Assembly (NCBI RefSeq): GCF_016429215.1
Contig: NZ_JAELUH010000001.1
Span: 62,001-126,000 of the forward strand
DNA: 64,000 bases
Direction: 5' to 3'
Source: Herbaspirillum sp. ASV7
Lineage (GTDB): Bacteria; Pseudomonadota; Gammaproteobacteria; Burkholderiales; Burkholderiaceae_D
In this document: piece by piece, positions 49,783 through 58,369 of the stretch
Layout of the letters: each line of letters begins with the position of its first letter
Position numbering within the stretch: position 1 is the stretch's first letter
The notes under the pieces: generated by a model
Told to the model about the DNA's origin: nothing
Databases searched by the model: none
What the model saw: the letters and a program-made list of their open reading frames with translations, nothing else
Made by a program: the position numbers and the translations under genes

Positions 49783-50778
49783 TTACTTGGCGACTCCAAC
49801 GAACTGGTTGGTGAAGAGCTCGTTGACCGGCGTGGCCTTGGTGACGATGCCTTCGCTGACGTAGAACTTCTGCACCGCTTCCATGCGCGACTGATCGATC
49901 TGGCCCAGGGTCTTCTGGTTGGCGTAGACGTACTTGTTGTACATCTCGAAGGTGCTCTGGATGCTGGCTTCCTTGCCCTTGTAGGTGGGCAGCGCGGCAA
50001 CGTAGTCATCGGCGGCGGCCTTGGGGTCCTTCATGATGTCCTGCATGCCGCGCAGGGTGGCGCGCACCAGGCGCTTGAGCAGCTCAGGGTTCTTCTTGAT
50101 GGTGTCGTCGGAGGCCAGGATGGCCTGGGCCATGCTCTTGAAGCCGCCGTTGTCCAGCAGTTCGACCTTGGCACCGGCATCGGTGGCATTGACCACCCAG
50201 TCCGGCACGCCGGCGAAGGCCTGCGACTTGCCCGAGGTGTACAGCTGCCAGACGCCCGAAGGGCCGGCGGCCTGGATCTGCACGTCGGTCTTGGACAGGC
50301 CGGCGGTCTTCAGGCTACCCAGGAAGGCGTAATAGGTGGTATCGGTATAGGACATCACGGTGACGGTCTTGCCCTTGAGGTCTTTCAGGCCCTTGATGCC
50401 GTCGGCCGGATTGGCCGCGACCATGGTCACCGAACCGGCGCCCAGCACGGCGATGGCCTTGACCGGAATGCCGTTGGCGCGCACCACGATGGGGGTGTCG
50501 CCGATGGCGCCGCCGATGACGGCATTGCCGGCGCCGATCTGCTTGGCCACGTCCACGCCACCCTTGGCGACGATGAAGCTGACCTTCAGGTTTTCATCGG
50601 CGTAATAGCCTTTGTGCTGGGCCAGTACCCAGGGGGCGAAGGCCGGCGAATTGGGTGGTGCAGGCAGCAGGTAGGTCACTTCTTCCGGAGCGGCGTGCGC
50701 GACGGTAGGCAGGACGGCCGCGCCCATGGCGGCGACCAGGGCGAATGCACTACCGGCGGATGCGAACAGGTTCTTCAT
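49783..50778 (-). CDS. ABC transporter substrate-binding protein (SsuA/NMT1 type)
   Basis: The 331-residue exported protein has a signal peptide (about 1-29, AHA-AP) and the NMT1/THI5-like fold: FAPWVLAQHKGYYADENLKVSFIVAKGGVDVAKQIGAGNAVIGGAIGD. Relatives bind aliphatic or aromatic sulfonates, phthalates or pyrimidines. It should decide which compound enters the catabolic pathway. Confidence 0.9.
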   Translation of the reverse strand: MKNLFASAGSAFALVAAMGAAVLPTVAHAAPEEVTYLLPAPPNSPAFAPWVLAQHKGYYADENLKVSFIVAKGGVDVAKQIGAGNAVIGGAIGDTPIVVRANGIPVKAIAVLGAGSVTMVAANPADGIKGLKDLKGKTVTVMSYTDTTYYAFLGSLKTAGLSKTDVQIQAAGPSGVWQLYTSGKSQAFAGVPDWVVNATDAGAKVELLDNGGFKSMAQAILASDDTIKKNPELLKRLVRATLRGMQDIMKDPKAAADDYVAALPTYKGKEASIQSTFEMYNKYVYANQKTLGQIDQSRMEAVQKFYVSEGIVTKATPVNELFTNQFVGVAK

Positions 50779-50833
50779 GTTTCTGGCTCTCCCTTGGAGT
50801 CTCTCTGTTGACGGGTGAAGATGCAGCGTGAAA

Positions 50834-51619
50834 TCAGTGCAGCTCGGCGGTCTCTTTGCCCACCTTGAGCAGTTCCATCAGGCGCCCTTGCAAGGGACCG
50901 ATCTCGGGCAGCTTGCGGCGCTCCAGCGGGTTGTCGCGGAACGGCAGGTCCACCACGATTTCCTCGACGATGGTGCCGGGACGCTCGCTCATGACCAGCA
51001 GGCGGTCCGACAGGGCGATGGCTTCCACCAGATCGTGGGTGATGAAGAGCGCGGTCTTCTTCTTTTCGTAGAGCATCTTGGCCAGGTCCTGCTGCAACAC
51101 CATCTTGGTCTGCGCATCCAGGGCCGAGAAGGGTTCGTCCAGCAGCAGCACCTGCGGGTCCACCGCCAGCGTACGGGCCAGCGCGGCGCGCTGGCGCATG
51201 CCGCCGGAGAGCTGGTACGGGTAATGCTCTTCAAAGCCCTTGAGGTGACACTTGGCCAGCAGCTCGTCGGCGATGCGACGGCGCTCGGCCTCGCGCATGC
51301 CGTCGATTTCCAGGCCCAGGGTGACGTTGGCGCGGATATTGCGCCAGGGCATGAGCAGGTCCTTCTGCAGCATGAAGGCCACCTTGCGGACCGGCTTGGT
51401 CACGCGCTCGCCGCCGACGAAGACTTCGCCTTCGGTGGGCAGGTAGAGACCGGCGCCCATGTTGAGCAGGGTGCTCTTGCCACAGCCGGAGGGGCCGATG
51501 ATGGAGACCACCTCGCCGCTCTTGATGGACAGGTTGACGTTGGTGACAGCGGCGCGCGCTTGCGCCGTCTGGCGATCGACAAAGCTTTTGCCGACCTTGC
51601 GGAATTCGATTTCGATCAT
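50834..51619 (-). CDS. ABC transporter ATP-binding protein (SsuB/TauB type)
   Basis: The 261-residue ATPase has Walker A (GPSGCGKSTLL), the signature LSGGMRQRAALARTLAVDP and Walker B VLLLDEPFSALDAQT. It is the first gene of the eighteen-gene operon. I chose the ATG at 51619, with GAGG upstream; an ATG at 51640 is less well placed. Starting a catabolic operon with its importer is common for SsuABC-type systems. Confidence 0.93.
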   Translation of the reverse strand: MIEIEFRKVGKSFVDRQTAQARAAVTNVNLSIKSGEVVSIIGPSGCGKSTLLNMGAGLYLPTEGEVFVGGERVTKPVRKVAFMLQKDLLMPWRNIRANVTLGLEIDGMREAERRRIADELLAKCHLKGFEEHYPYQLSGGMRQRAALARTLAVDPQVLLLDEPFSALDAQTKMVLQQDLAKMLYEKKKTALFITHDLVEAIALSDRLLVMSERPGTIVEEIVVDLPFRDNPLERRKLPEIGPLQGRLMELLKVGKETAELH

Positions 51620-51716
51620 GTTGCCTCTGCTGATTGCCATAGCGCGCTGTTGCGCCCCAGCTATTCTTCCCGGCTGCCGTCTCTGCGGACGGGTGCCTCC
51701 TGCCGGGCACCGAAAC

Positions 51717-51732
51717 GTTCCATATATGAAAC
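51717..51732. promoter_or_regulatory. Palindromic operator A (probable IclR site)
   Basis: GTTCCATATATGAAAC is a 16-bp near-perfect palindrome. It overlaps the predicted transcription start of the Rieske operon (about 51731), a position for repression. Confidence 0.6.
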
Positions 51733-51737
51733 AGCAA

Positions 51738-51765
51738 TTTATATATGGGAGATATTCGCAGTCAA
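51738..51765 (-). promoter_or_regulatory. Sigma70 promoter of the Rieske operon
   Basis: On the minus strand TTGACT (51765-51760), a 16-bp spacer and TATAAA (51743-51738) match the consensus at 5 of 6 positions in each box. The predicted start is near 51731, giving a leader of about 110 nt before the first gene. Confidence 0.65.
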
Positions 51766-51800
51766 TATAGCAGATATCTCAAAACAAAATGACTTATTTT

Positions 51801-51816
51801 GTTTCATATATGAACT
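51801..51816. promoter_or_regulatory. Palindromic operator B (probable IclR site)
   Basis: GTTTCATATATGAACT repeats the core of operator A. The centres are 84 bp apart, eight helical turns, and this copy is centred near -78 of the predicted promoter. This spacing suits DNA looping or activator/repressor dual control. Confidence 0.6.
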
Positions 51817-52001
51817 GATGGTTTATATAAAAACCGTTTTGCTCGTTTCACGCAAACAGCGTGCCAGGCTGGAAAGCCTGATTTCTGCGCTTTTCGCGGC
51901 GGAGAACTCACCAAAGACAGGCATGCAGCGCCTCACCGGTGCGCCTTTTGCACCGTGGCAGCCCTGTCGCGACAACGACACAGCGTGGTGCGCCGGAAAT
52001 G

Positions 52002-52027
52002 AAAACGCCGGCCTGTGGGGCCGGCGT
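52002..52027 (-). terminator. Rho-independent terminator of the hydantoin operon
   Basis: ACGCCGGCC / GGCCGGCGT forms a perfect 9-bp stem with a 5-nt loop, followed by TTTT on the minus strand. It lies 30 bp after the last gene (52057-52731). Confidence 0.85.
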
Positions 52028-52056
52028 GATGTTGCGGAAAGGAAAGATGGAGTGAG

Positions 52057-52731
52057 TCAGTGCAGGCTGCGCCCCCGGTGTTCCAGCCGCGACAGCCAGC
52101 GCACCAGCGGCAGCAGCAGGATCAGGTAGAGCAGCGCCGCCAGCACGATGGGTGAGGGGTTGTAGACCAGTGACTGGGCGTCGCGCGCTACCCGCAGCAG
52201 TTCAGGCAGGGCCACCACGCTGGCGATGGTGGTCAGCTTGATGACCTCGATGCAGTTGCCCACCAGGTCGGGCAGCGCATTGCGCGCCGCCTGCGGCACC
52301 ACCACATAGGCCAGCGCCTGCCAGCGCGACAGGCCGGTGGAGCGTGCCGCTTCCATCTGGCCGCTGGGCACGCTTTCGATGCCGGCGCGCAGCACCTCGG
52401 CGAAATAGCTGGAATTGTTGAACATGAAGCCCAGCGCCACGGCCACCAGCTTGGGCAGCTCCAGCCCCAGGAAGGGGGCGCCGAAATAGATCAGGATCAG
52501 CAGCACCAGCGGCGGGAACGAACGGAAGAAGTCCACATACACCGCCACCGCAATGCGCACCACGCGTGAACGGCTCTGGGTGGCCAGCAAGGCCAGCAGC
52601 AGGCCCGAGAGCACGCCGATGGGAATCACCAGCAACGACAGCCAGACCGTGGTCCACAGGCCACCCAGCAGGAAGGGCAGCACCTGGCGATAGACCTCCA
52701 GGTTGAAGAAATTCTGCAGCAAGGCTTCCAT
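52057..52731 (-). CDS. Amino-acid ABC transporter permease (HisM/GlnP type)
   Basis: The 224-residue membrane protein of the polar amino-acid permease family has about five helices and the conserved EAARSTGLSRWQALAYVVVPQAARNALP motif. With the second permease (52744-53415) it should form the heterodimeric channel. It is the last gene of the hydantoin operon. Confidence 0.92.
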   Translation of the reverse strand: MEALLQNFFNLEVYRQVLPFLLGGLWTTVWLSLLVIPIGVLSGLLLALLATQSRSRVVRIAVAVYVDFFRSFPPLVLLILIYFGAPFLGLELPKLVAVALGFMFNNSSYFAEVLRAGIESVPSGQMEAARSTGLSRWQALAYVVVPQAARNALPDLVGNCIEVIKLTTIASVVALPELLRVARDAQSLVYNPSPIVLAALLYLILLLPLVRWLSRLEHRGRSLH

Positions 52732-52743
52732 GTGCGCCCTCTC

Positions 52744-53415
52744 CTATCGTTTCCAGCGCCAGCGGGTTTCCAGCCAGCGCGCGAACAAGACCACCGGAAT
52801 GAAGATCAGCAGATAGGCCGCGGCCCCCAGCATCAGCGGAGTGGGATTGCCGGCATTGCTGCTGGCGGCCTGGGCGGTGTTGAGGATTTCCGACAGGGCC
52901 ACCACCGAGCCCAGCGCGGTGTTCTTGGTGATCGAGATGACACGGTTGGTCAAGGCCGGCACGGCCATGCGCAAGGCCTGCGGCAGGATCACTGCGCCCA
53001 TGGTCTGGCCCCAGGACAGGCCGGTGGAACGCGCCGCTTCGCTCTGGCCACGCGGCAAGGCGGCGATGCCGGCCCAGATGCTTTCCTCGGCGTAGGCCGC
53101 CAGCACCAGGCTCAGCGCCAGCCAGGTGGCGGTGAAGGACGACATGGCCAGATCGATGTAGGGGAAGGCGAAGAACAGCACGATGATCAGGATCAGCGGT
53201 GGCAAGGCCCGCATGACATCGGCGAAGGCCACCACCATGAACACCAGGCCGCGCTTGCCGGTGGCGCGCAGCACCGCCAGCAGCAGGCCCAGCAGCAGCC
53301 CGGCGCCGATCACGGCCAGGCTCAGCAGGACGGTCACGCCCATGCCGCGCAGGATGTCCGGCCAGTAGCGGGCGGCGATCTCGGCATTGAAGAAGGTAAA
53401 GAGGAATTGCTCCAT
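52744..53415 (-). CDS. Amino-acid ABC transporter permease (HisQ/GltJ type)
   Basis: The 223-residue permease has the family motif EAARSTGLSWGQTMGAVILPQALRMAVPALTNRVISITKNTALGSVVALSEIL. It is paired with the downstream permease 12 bp away, and its start overlaps closely with the end of the ATPase gene (3-bp gap). Confidence 0.92.
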   Translation of the reverse strand: MEQFLFTFFNAEIAARYWPDILRGMGVTVLLSLAVIGAGLLLGLLLAVLRATGKRGLVFMVVAFADVMRALPPLILIIVLFFAFPYIDLAMSSFTATWLALSLVLAAYAEESIWAGIAALPRGQSEAARSTGLSWGQTMGAVILPQALRMAVPALTNRVISITKNTALGSVVALSEILNTAQAASSNAGNPTPLMLGAAAYLLIFIPVVLFARWLETRWRWKR

Positions 53416-53418
53416 GGC

Positions 53419-54168
53419 TCAGTGCTGTGCGGCGTAGCGGGCCACGAAGGCCTTGGTGCGGGCGTGTTGCGGATCGCCGAAGATCTGTTCGGGCGGGCCT
53501 TCCTCGACGATCACGCCGCCATCCATGAACACCACGCGGTCAGCCGCCGCCCGGGCGAAGGCCATCTCGTGCGTGACCACCAGCATGGTCATGCCGGCTT
53601 CGCGCAGCTGGCGCATGACCTGCAGGACGCTGCCCACCAGCTCGGGATCCAGCGCGCTGGTGGGTTCGTCAAATAGCATCACCTTGGGCTGCAGGGCGAT
53701 GCCGCGGGCAATGCCCACGCGTTGCTGCTGGCCGCCGGACAGCTGGCCGGGATAGGCGGCCGCCTTTTCCAGCATGCCCACCTGCTCCAGCGCCCGTCGG
53801 GCACAGGCTTCGGCCTCGGCATGCGAGTGCTTCTGCACCTTTTTCAGGGCCAGCATCACATTGCCCAGCACGCTCAGGTGCGGGTACAGGTTGAACTGCT
53901 GGAACACCATGCCGATCTGCTGGCGCACGGCGTTGAGGTCGGTGCGGGCATGCATGATGTCCACCCCATCCACCACGATCTGGCCGGCACTGGGTTCTTC
54001 CAGCCGGTTGCAGCAACGCAGCATGGTGCTCTTGCCCGAGCCGGACGGGCCGATCACGCAGATCAGCTGGCCGGTGCGCACGCGCAGGTCGATGCCGCGC
54101 AAGACCGTATTGCCTTCATAGGACTTGTGCAGGCCGACGATTTCGAGGATGGGGGCGGCAAGGTTCAT
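53419..54168 (-). CDS. Amino-acid ABC transporter ATP-binding protein (GlnQ/HisP type)
   Basis: The 249-residue ATPase has Walker A ([13 protein letters not shown]), the Q-loop [15 protein letters not shown], signature [16 protein letters not shown], and Walker [18 protein letters not shown]. It is the typical energiser of polar amino-acid importers and probably brings in the hydantoin, carbamoyl compound or amino acid used by the operon enzymes. Confidence 0.95.
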   Translation of the reverse strand: MNLAAPILEIVGLHKSYEGNTVLRGIDLRVRTGQLICVIGPSGSGKSTMLRCCNRLEEPSAGQIVVDGVDIMHARTDLNAVRQQIGMVFQQFNLYPHLSVLGNVMLALKKVQKHSHAEAEACARRALEQVGMLEKAAAYPGQLSGGQQQRVGIARGIALQPKVMLFDEPTSALDPELVGSVLQVMRQLREAGMTMLVVTHEMAFARAAADRVVFMDGGVIVEEGPPEQIFGDPQHARTKAFVARYAAQH

Positions 54169-54198
54169 GGGTGGTTCATCCGGTGAAAAGGGCCGGGA

Positions 54199-55071
54199 TC
54201 AGTGGCACTTGAGCGTGACCGGCGTCGGGTCGTAGCCATCCAGGCCCGGCACGCCCTGCCCCACGCCGACCTTGACCACGGTGGCGTCTGGTGCGGGGGT
54301 ATAGCCGAACCACTTCTGGGCGATCTTGCCCATCGTGCCGTCCTGCTTCATGCACTTGAGCGCCATGCCGGCGGCGTCGCGGCCGGCCTTGTCGTCCAGG
54401 CGGAAGGCCAGCGCCCAGACCAGGCCGGTCTTGACGGTATAGGTGGTCTGCACGGCCGGGTTCTGCTTGGCGGCCCAGGCCGCTACGGTGCTGCCGGCCA
54501 GGTTGGCGTCGGCACGTCCCGATTGCACCGCCTGCACGGCATCGGCGTTGTTGCCGTAGACGTCGTACTTGAAGCCGTACTTGGGCGCATTGTCACGCGC
54601 CCACAGTTCATAGGCCGAGCCCTTGTTGACCGAGATGGTCTTGCCCTTGAGGTCTTCCAGGGCGGTGATGGCGGGCGCGCCCTTCTTGATGACGAAGGTG
54701 TAGTCGGTATCGAGGTAGCCCTCGGTGAAGAGCATGGCCTTGGCGCGCTCGGGGGTGGCGGTCACCGGCGCCAGCACGAAGTCGTATTTCTTGGCGTTCA
54801 GGCCCGGTACCAGACCGGAGAATTCGGTGCCTTCGATCTCGATCTTGCGGCCCAGGCGGCGCGCCAGTTCTTCACCCAGGTCGATGTTGAAGCCTTGCAG
54901 GCCGCCGCCCAGCTTGACCATGGCATGCGGGGCGAAGGTGGCATCCACGCCGGTGCGCAGCGGCGCGCCCTGGGCGAATGCCCCGGCCGACAGCAGCGCG
55001 CTGGTCGACAGGGCGACCAGCAGGGAACACTTCAGGGATAACTTGGATGGCAGGGCCAGGAAGGGCAACAT
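54199..55071 (-). CDS. Amino-acid ABC transporter substrate-binding protein
   Basis: The 290-residue exported protein of the family 3 solute-binding group has a signal peptide (about 1-34, AFA-QG) and the typical core: FAPHAMVKLGGGLQGFNIDLGEELARRLGRKIEIEGTEFSGLVPGLNAKKYDFVLAPVTATPERA. I chose the ATG at 55071 with AGGAG upstream. It sits between the N-carbamoyl hydrolase and ATPase genes. The ligand is probably a cyclic ureide, an N-carbamoyl amino acid or an amino acid. Confidence 0.92.
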   Translation of the reverse strand: MLPFLALPSKLSLKCSLLVALSTSALLSAGAFAQGAPLRTGVDATFAPHAMVKLGGGLQGFNIDLGEELARRLGRKIEIEGTEFSGLVPGLNAKKYDFVLAPVTATPERAKAMLFTEGYLDTDYTFVIKKGAPAITALEDLKGKTISVNKGSAYELWARDNAPKYGFKYDVYGNNADAVQAVQSGRADANLAGSTVAAWAAKQNPAVQTTYTVKTGLVWALAFRLDDKAGRDAAGMALKCMKQDGTMGKIAQKWFGYTPAPDATVVKVGVGQGVPGLDGYDPTPVTLKCH

Positions 55072-55108
55072 CGCAACACTCCTCGATTGGGTGGAAGGTG
55101 GACAGGAT

Positions 55109-56071
55109 TCAGGTGGACAGTTCGGACGGCGCCAGCGGTTCGCCGGCACCGGTGCGTTCGACGATGAGGCGGTAGTGTTCGGGACGACGGTGCTTGGCGA
55201 AATTGAAGACGTGCTGCAGGAAGGTCTCGCCCAGGCCCAGGTCGCAGTTGGCGAAGATGACTTCGTCTTCCTCGCCCTGTGCCTGCGCCACGATCTCGCC
55301 GGAAGGCGCGACGATGGCCGAGCCGCCGATCATGTGGAAGCCGTCTTCAAACCCGCACTTGGCGGCAGCCGCCACCCACAGGCCGTTCTGGTAGGCATTG
55401 GCCTGCAGCGACAGCAGGTGGTGGAACATGCGCAGGTGCGGCGGCTCGTTCCAGTGGATGTTCCAGGACGGCGTGTTGTAGCCCAGCGCGACGATGCGCG
55501 CGCTCTGCAGGCTCATGACGCGATAGGTCTCGGGCCAGCGGCGGTCGTTGCACAGGCATTGGCCGATGCGGGTGCCCAGCATGTCGGTGACGCCGAAGCC
55601 ATCGTTGCCGACCTCGAAGTATTTCTTTTCCAGGTGCTGGAACGGCGCCTCGGGCTTGTGATCGCTGTGACCCGGCAGGTGGATCTTGCGATACCTCGCT
55701 ACGATCTGCGCCTTGTCGTCGACCAGGATGGCGGTGTTGTAGTGGTGGCCATCGGCAGTCAGTTCGGCATAGCCGAGATAGAAGCCGATGCCCAGTTGCG
55801 CCGCCAGTTCGAACAGCGGGCGGGTCTGCGGCCCCGGCATCTCGGACTCGAAGAAACGGGCATCGACCTCGGCCTGGTCTTCCATCCAGTAACGCGGGAA
55901 GAAGGTGGTCAGTGCCAGTTCCGGGAAGACCACCATCTTCGCGCCGCGCGAGGCGGCTTCACGCATCATCTCCAGCAGGCGGCGCACCACGGTGGCACGA
56001 TCCTCGGCCAGTTGCACCGGCCCCATCTGCGCCACGGCCAGGCCGAAGCGTTTGTGATTGCTTGCGTTCAT
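55109..56071 (-). CDS. N-carbamoyl-D-amino-acid amidohydrolase (nitrilase superfamily)
   Basis: This 320-residue enzyme hydrolyses N-carbamoyl-D-amino acids to D-amino acid, CO2 and ammonia. The catalytic triad is visible: Glu51 (VFPELALTTFFP), Lys129 (YRKIHLPGH) and Cys174 (LCNDRRWPET). Long stretches resemble the well-studied Agrobacterium D-carbamoylase from memory (EMPGP, RPLFE, HLEKKYFE, FHHLLS.QA..YQNG). The start at 56071 overlaps the hydantoinase stop by 4 nt (ATGA); an alternative ATG lies at 56083. With hydantoinase and racemase genes this completes a hydantoin-to-D-amino-acid pathway. Confidence 0.93.
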   Translation of the reverse strand: MNASNHKRFGLAVAQMGPVQLAEDRATVVRRLLEMMREAASRGAKMVVFPELALTTFFPRYWMEDQAEVDARFFESEMPGPQTRPLFELAAQLGIGFYLGYAELTADGHHYNTAILVDDKAQIVARYRKIHLPGHSDHKPEAPFQHLEKKYFEVGNDGFGVTDMLGTRIGQCLCNDRRWPETYRVMSLQSARIVALGYNTPSWNIHWNEPPHLRMFHHLLSLQANAYQNGLWVAAAAKCGFEDGFHMIGGSAIVAPSGEIVAQAQGEEDEVIFANCDLGLGETFLQHVFNFAKHRRPEHYRLIVERTGAGEPLAPSELST

Positions 56072-57546
56072 TGCTGCTCCCATGCTTTTCCCTTGAGGCC
56101 GAGCAAGCCCGGCAGATGGCTGCGCGATGGCCGTTGCGCGATGCTGGCCGGTTCCGGACACTGGCGCGCGATATAGCGGCCCGATCCGCGCTGCACTTTC
56201 AGTTCGCCCTCGCTGACCACCACCCGGCCTCGGCTGGTGACCACTTCCGGCCAGCCCTTGATCTGCCGGCCTTCATAGGGGGTGTAGCCGACGTTGTCGT
56301 GCAGCAGGTCGGCCGTGATGGTGGTTTCGCGTTCGGGGTTCCAGATCACCAGGTCGGCATCCAGGCCCTCGGCGATGTTGCCCTTGCAGTGCGACAGACC
56401 ATACATGTGGGCGTGGTTGGTGGCGGTCAGTCGCACGAATTCGTGGATGTCGATGCGCCCGCCCAGCACGCCTTCGGAAAACAGCAGCGGCAGGCGCAGT
56501 TCGATGCCGGGTACACCATTGGCCATTTCCTTGAAGGTAGTGTCTTCGCCACGTGGCAGCTTGCCGCTTTCGTCGAAGCGGTAAGGCGCATGGTCGGAGG
56601 AATACATGCCCAGCGTGCCATCCTTGAGGCCGGCCCAGACCGCCTCCTGGGCATTGGCGTCGCGCGGCGGCGGGCTGCAGCAATACTTGGCGCCTTCGAC
56701 ACCGGGCAGGTCGATATCCTCGGCGGTCAGGAACAGGTATTGCGGGCAGCTCTCGGCGTAAATCTGCGCGCCCAGCAGCTTGGCATTGCGGATGGTCTGC
56801 ACGGTTTCGGCGCCGGCCACGTGCACGATCAGCACCGGCACGCCGATCAGGCGCGACAGTGCAATGGCACGGTGGCTGGCTTCGGCTTCGGCCAGCGGGT
56901 CGTGCGCCACTGCGTGGAACTTGGGTGCTGTATGGCCCTGGTCCAGCAGGCGCGAGGCGAGCCAGCGGATCATGTCGTGGTTCTCGGCGTGGATCATCAC
57001 CAGCGCCCCTTCCCTGCCGGCCAGCGCCATCACGTCCAGCAGCTGGTAGTCGTCCAGCTTCAAGGCGTTGTAGGTCATGTAGACCTTTAGCGAGGTGATG
57101 CCGTCGCGGATGGCCTGCGGCAGGTCGTGTTGCAGCGCCTGCTCGTCGGGGTCGGCCAGGATCAGGTGGAAACCATAGTCGATCACCGCCTTTTCACGGG
57201 CGCGTTGCGCGTAGTCGGCAATGACGTCGGGAATGCGCTTGCCGCGATGCTGGGCGGCGAAGGGAATGATGGTGGTGGTGCCGCCGAAGGCCGCCGACAC
57301 GGTGCCGGAATAGAAATCGTCGGCACACATCATGCCCATGCCGGAAAGCTGTTCGATGTGGCAGTGACTGTCGATGCCACCGGGCAGCACCCAGCGACCG
57401 GCGGCGTCGATGTCTTCGCGCCCGGGCGACAGGCCCGGTGCGATGCGCACGATCACGCCATCCTTGACGCCGATGTCGGCCACGAAGGTGTCACGGTCGG
57501 TGGAGATGCGGCCGTTGCGGATGGTGAGGTCGAAGTCCATGCTCAT
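56068..57546 (-). CDS. D-hydantoinase / dihydropyrimidinase
   Basis: The 492-residue cyclic amidohydrolase opens the ring of 5-substituted hydantoins or dihydropyrimidines. Metal ligands are His61 and His63 (GGIDSHCHIEQ), the carboxylated Lys154 (GITSLKVYMTYN), further His in MIHAENHDMIRWL and LIVHVAGAETV, and Asp in YSSDHAPYRF. There is a C-terminal extension (about 460-492), as in hydantoinases. It is translationally coupled to the N-carbamoyl-D-amino-acid hydrolase, which favours a hydantoinase role over uracil catabolism. Confidence 0.93.
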   Translation of the reverse strand: MSMDFDLTIRNGRISTDRDTFVADIGVKDGVIVRIAPGLSPGREDIDAAGRWVLPGGIDSHCHIEQLSGMGMMCADDFYSGTVSAAFGGTTTIIPFAAQHRGKRIPDVIADYAQRAREKAVIDYGFHLILADPDEQALQHDLPQAIRDGITSLKVYMTYNALKLDDYQLLDVMALAGREGALVMIHAENHDMIRWLASRLLDQGHTAPKFHAVAHDPLAEAEASHRAIALSRLIGVPVLIVHVAGAETVQTIRNAKLLGAQIYAESCPQYLFLTAEDIDLPGVEGAKYCCSPPPRDANAQEAVWAGLKDGTLGMYSSDHAPYRFDESGKLPRGEDTTFKEMANGVPGIELRLPLLFSEGVLGGRIDIHEFVRLTATNHAHMYGLSHCKGNIAEGLDADLVIWNPERETTITADLLHDNVGYTPYEGRQIKGWPEVVTSRGRVVVSEGELKVQRGSGRYIARQCPEPASIAQRPSRSHLPGLLGLKGKAWEQQ

Positions 57547-57570
57547 TGCCTTCCTTATCGGAGTCTGCGT

Positions 57571-58359
57571 TCAGAAAGTGCCGGGATAGGCGCCGCCATC
57601 CATCAGCAGGTTCTGTCCGGTGACGAAACCGGCCTGGGCGCTGCACAGCCAGGCGCAGGCATCGCCGAATTCGCCGGGCTGGCCGAAACGGCCGGCCGGA
57701 TTGGCGGCGCGGCGGGCCGCCAGGACCTGCTCCACGCTCTTGTCGGTCCCACGGGCAGCGGCGGCGGCCGTGGCCAGCAGGCGATCGGTCTCGAACGGGC
57801 CGGGCAGCAGGTTGTTGATGGTCACGTTGTGGGCCACGGTCTTGCGCGCCAGGCCGGCGACGAAACCGGTCAGCCCGGAGCGTGCACCGTTGGACAGGCC
57901 GAGGATGTCGATGGGCGCCTTCACCGCGCCGGAGGTGATGTTGACGATGCGACCGAAGCCGCGCTTCATCATGCCGTCCACGGTGGCCTTGATGAGCTCG
58001 ATGGGGGTGAGCATGTTGGCGTCCACGGCGGCGATCCAGTCTTCCCGCGACCACTCGCGGAAGTCGCCGGGCTTGGGTCCACCGGCGTTGGTGATGAGGA
58101 TGTCCGGATCGGGACAGGCCGCCAGCGCCAGGGCGCGGCCCTCGGGCGTGGTGATGTCGCCGGCTACGGTGATGACGGTGGCACCGGCGGCACCGGCAGC
58201 CTCACGCACCTGCTGTGCGGCCGCCTCCAGCGCCTCGGCGCCGCGTGCGGTCATGGTCACGGCCACGCCTTCGCGCGCCAGAGAAATGGCACAGGCCAGG
58301 CCCAGCCCCTTGCTGGAGGCGCAGACCAGTGCGCGACGTCCGGAGATTCCCAGGTCCAT
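57571..58359 (-). CDS. Short-chain dehydrogenase/reductase with altered active site
   Basis: The 262-residue SDR has the coenzyme region ALVCASSKGLGLACAIS and TNAGGPK. The Ser (NITSGAVKAP) is present, but the YxxxK dyad is replaced: the segment reads GLSNGARSGLTGF, with Ser for Tyr and Arg for Lys. The end GQNLLMDGGAYPGTF is typical of the FabG-like group. Its role in the hydantoin operon is unclear; it may act on a 2-oxo or hydroxy acid released after deamination of the D-amino acid, if it is catalytic at all. Confidence 0.82.
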   Translation of the reverse strand: MDLGISGRRALVCASSKGLGLACAISLAREGVAVTMTARGAEALEAAAQQVREAAGAAGATVITVAGDITTPEGRALALAACPDPDILITNAGGPKPGDFREWSREDWIAAVDANMLTPIELIKATVDGMMKRGFGRIVNITSGAVKAPIDILGLSNGARSGLTGFVAGLARKTVAHNVTINNLLPGPFETDRLLATAAAAARGTDKSVEQVLAARRAANPAGRFGQPGEFGDACAWLCSAQAGFVTGQNLLMDGGAYPGTF

Positions 58360-58369
58360 GCGCGGCTCC

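Larger units (their letters stand above)
51620..52056. other. Intergenic control region of the Rieske operon
   Basis: This 437-bp region has no supported gene. It holds, on the minus strand, the terminator of the hydantoin operon (52002-52027), two CATATATG-cored palindromes (51717-51732 and 51801-51816), and a sigma70 promoter between them. Its AT content is much higher than in the flanks. Confidence 0.75.
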
